Assembly: GCA_027021185.1 (NCBI GenBank)
Contig: JALUUU010000070.1
Location: forward strand, 1-13,960
Length of the DNA stretch: 13,960 bases
Origin: an archaeon
Lineage (GTDB): Archaea; Hydrothermarchaeota; Hydrothermarchaeia; Hydrothermarchaeales; JALUUU01
Reading direction: 5' to 3'
Below are positions 12,908 to 13,960 of this stretch, one piece after another (position 1 is the first letter of the stretch; every line of letters begins with the position of its first letter). Under the pieces are notes generated by a model. It was not told the origin of the DNA and did no database searches. It worked only from the letters and a program-made list of their open reading frames with translations. The position numbers and the translations under genes are program-made.

Positions 12908-13960
12908 ATGAAGGTCATCCGAGACTCGATCCATGGCGACGTTTTTCTGGACGAAACAGAGCTTAGAATAGTTGATACCCTGGAGTTTCAGAGACTCCGC
13001 AGGGTGAAGCAGCTTGGGATGACCTATCTCGTTTATCCCAGTGCCAACCACACAAGATTCGAGCATGCTTTAGGAGCATTAGACCTGGCAGGCAGGCTCT
13101 CCGACAATTTACACCTGAATGAAGAGGAAAAAAAGAAGCTGCGACTCGCCGCTCTCCTGCATGACACGGGCCATGGACCCCTCTCCCATACATCAGAGGA
13201 GCTCCTGAGGCGCTACCTCGGCGTTGGCCATGAGGAGACCACCCGCAGGGTCATAGAGGACTCTGAGGTAACGGAGGTTCTAGAGGAGGGAGGTGTTGAC
13301 CCCAGGGAGATAGTCGCAATACTGGCTGGTAAAAGAGGATACCTCAGCAAAGCCATCGCCAGCGAGTACGACGTCGATAGAATGGATTTCCTTGTAAGGG
13401 ACGCCCATCACACAGGGGTTGCCTATGGAGTTATAGACCTAGACAGATTACTCAACACTCTGCGGGTCCACGATGAGGACCTGGTGGTAGAAGAAGGGGG
13501 ACTGAAGGCTGTGGAGGCCCTACTAGTGGCTCGGTTTCTGATGACCCCAACGGTTTACCTCCATCACACCAGCAGAATAGCAGATGCCATGTTTCTGAAG
13601 GCCACAGAGAAAGCGATAGAGGAGGGCCTCCTTAACAAGGAGTTGTTGTACAGAATGGACGACTACCAAATGCATAACCTCTTCAGGAGCGCCAGGGGAT
13701 ATGTGGGGGAGATAGGGGAGAGATTCGATAGACGTGAGCTATTCAAGAAGGCATACTCAAAACCCCTGCCCGAGTTTGAAGAGGAATCTCGTGAATGGAT
13801 CTACGAACTCAGAAGAAACCTTACACGATGGAGGAGAATAGAAGAGGAGCTGGCCTCTGAGCTGGGCCTGGAGGAGGGGTACGTCCTCCTGGACTTGCCG
13901 CCATTCAAAGAGTATCGTGAGATAACGGGTAAAGTTGTAATAAATGGTGAGCTGAAGCGG
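12908..13960 (+). CDS. SAMHD1-like HD-domain phosphohydrolase (3' end outside window)
   Basis: The frame is open for 351 codons from ATG 12908 to the right edge. It starts MKVIRDSIHGDVFLDETEL, the usual opening of the SAMHD1/dGTPase-like HD family, followed by FQRLRRVKQLGMTYLVYPSA. The metal-binding H...HD...D set is present: H53 (NHTRFEHALG), H85-D86 (LLHDTGHGPLSH) and the Asp of YDVDRMDFLVRDAHH (around 155-157). Relatives hydrolyse dNTPs or other phosphoesters; the substrate here is unknown. At 351 residues the catalytic part is complete and only a C-terminal piece is missing. A T-rich box at 12854-12863 could be the promoter. The Shine-Dalgarno (CAGGAAA) is weak. The gap from the UPF0047 stop is 63 bases. 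Confidence 0.93.
   Translation, partial: MKVIRDSIHGDVFLDETELRIVDTLEFQRLRRVKQLGMTYLVYPSANHTRFEHALGALDLAGRLSDNLHLNEEEKKKLRLAALLHDTGHGPLSHTSEELLRRYLGVGHEETTRRVIEDSEVTEVLEEGGVDPREIVAILAGKRGYLSKAIASEYDVDRMDFLVRDAHHTGVAYGVIDLDRLLNTLRVHDEDLVVEEGGLKAVEALLVARFLMTPTVYLHHTSRIADAMFLKATEKAIEEGLLNKELLYRMDDYQMHNLFRSARGYVGEIGERFDRRELFKKAYSKPLPEFEEESREWIYELRRNLTRWRRIEEELASELGLEEGYVLLDLPPFKEYREITGKVVINGELKR

Noticed and set aside
12701..13193. Minus-strand frames across the UPF0047 and HD genes
   Set aside because: Both underlying plus-strand genes show conserved catalytic motifs, and the minus frames have no recognisable domain or start signal.
1..13960. CRISPR arrays, tRNA genes, insertion sequences, prophage or defence genes
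   Set aside because: I looked for regularly spaced repeats, cloverleaf-like elements, transposase motifs and terminal inverted repeats and saw none; gene density is near complete and composition uniform.

Overview
The window reads as an archaeal chromosome fragment. The evidence is a group II (thermosome-type) chaperonin, a euryarchaeal-type threonyl-tRNA synthetase with an N-terminal D-aminoacyl-deacylase-like editing domain, archaeal-style MoaB and MoaC, TATA-like boxes about 25-30 bases before predicted starts, and a mixture of Shine-Dalgarno-led and apparently leaderless genes. Heavy use of AGG/AGA/ATA codons and many charged residues suggest, but do not prove, a thermophile. I cannot assign a genus; a euryarchaeote-related, poorly cultured lineage is my best guess. 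No rRNA, tRNA, CRISPR array, insertion sequence or phage gene was seen.

Region 1 (1-5394). A partial minus-strand gene of unknown function diverges from a three-gene plus-strand operon: a CbbQ/NorQ-type MoxR AAA+ ATPase, a CbbO/NorD-type VWA protein with a complete MIDAS motif, and, 3 bases later, a full-length chaperonin-like protein. By my ungapped comparison with remembered thermosome sequences, this chaperonin lacks both aspartates needed for ATP hydrolysis and ends in a proline-rich linker plus a short peptide. MoxR-VWA pairs remodel or activate metalloenzymes and Rubisco. Coupling one to an apparently hydrolysis-dead chaperonin is the most unusual feature of the window.

Region 2 (5395-7226). 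A 310-base intergenic stretch holds a probable 37-residue minus-strand gene, a T-rich possible terminator, promoter boxes and a small hairpin. It is followed by three tightly packed plus-strand genes: a thioredoxin-fold protein without the CxxC motif, a short FKBP prolyl isomerase that appears to have lost the insert-in-flap domain, and an exported protein made of two gapless 116-residue repeats, each with one CxxC.

Region 3 (7214-12387, minus strand). thrS comes first. Behind its own promoter follows moaC-moaB-[4Fe-4S protein]-moaA-mscS. moaC, moaB and moaA act in synthesis of the pterin cofactor for molybdenum or tungsten enzymes. The small Fe-S protein overlaps the genes on both sides, so it is probably part of the same process. 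The MscS-family channel gene at the operon end overlaps the exported-repeat gene tail-to-tail by 13 bases.

Region 4 (12388-13960). A UPF0047/YjbQ gene diverges from thrS across a very short shared promoter. It is followed by an SAMHD1-like HD phosphohydrolase that runs off the right edge.
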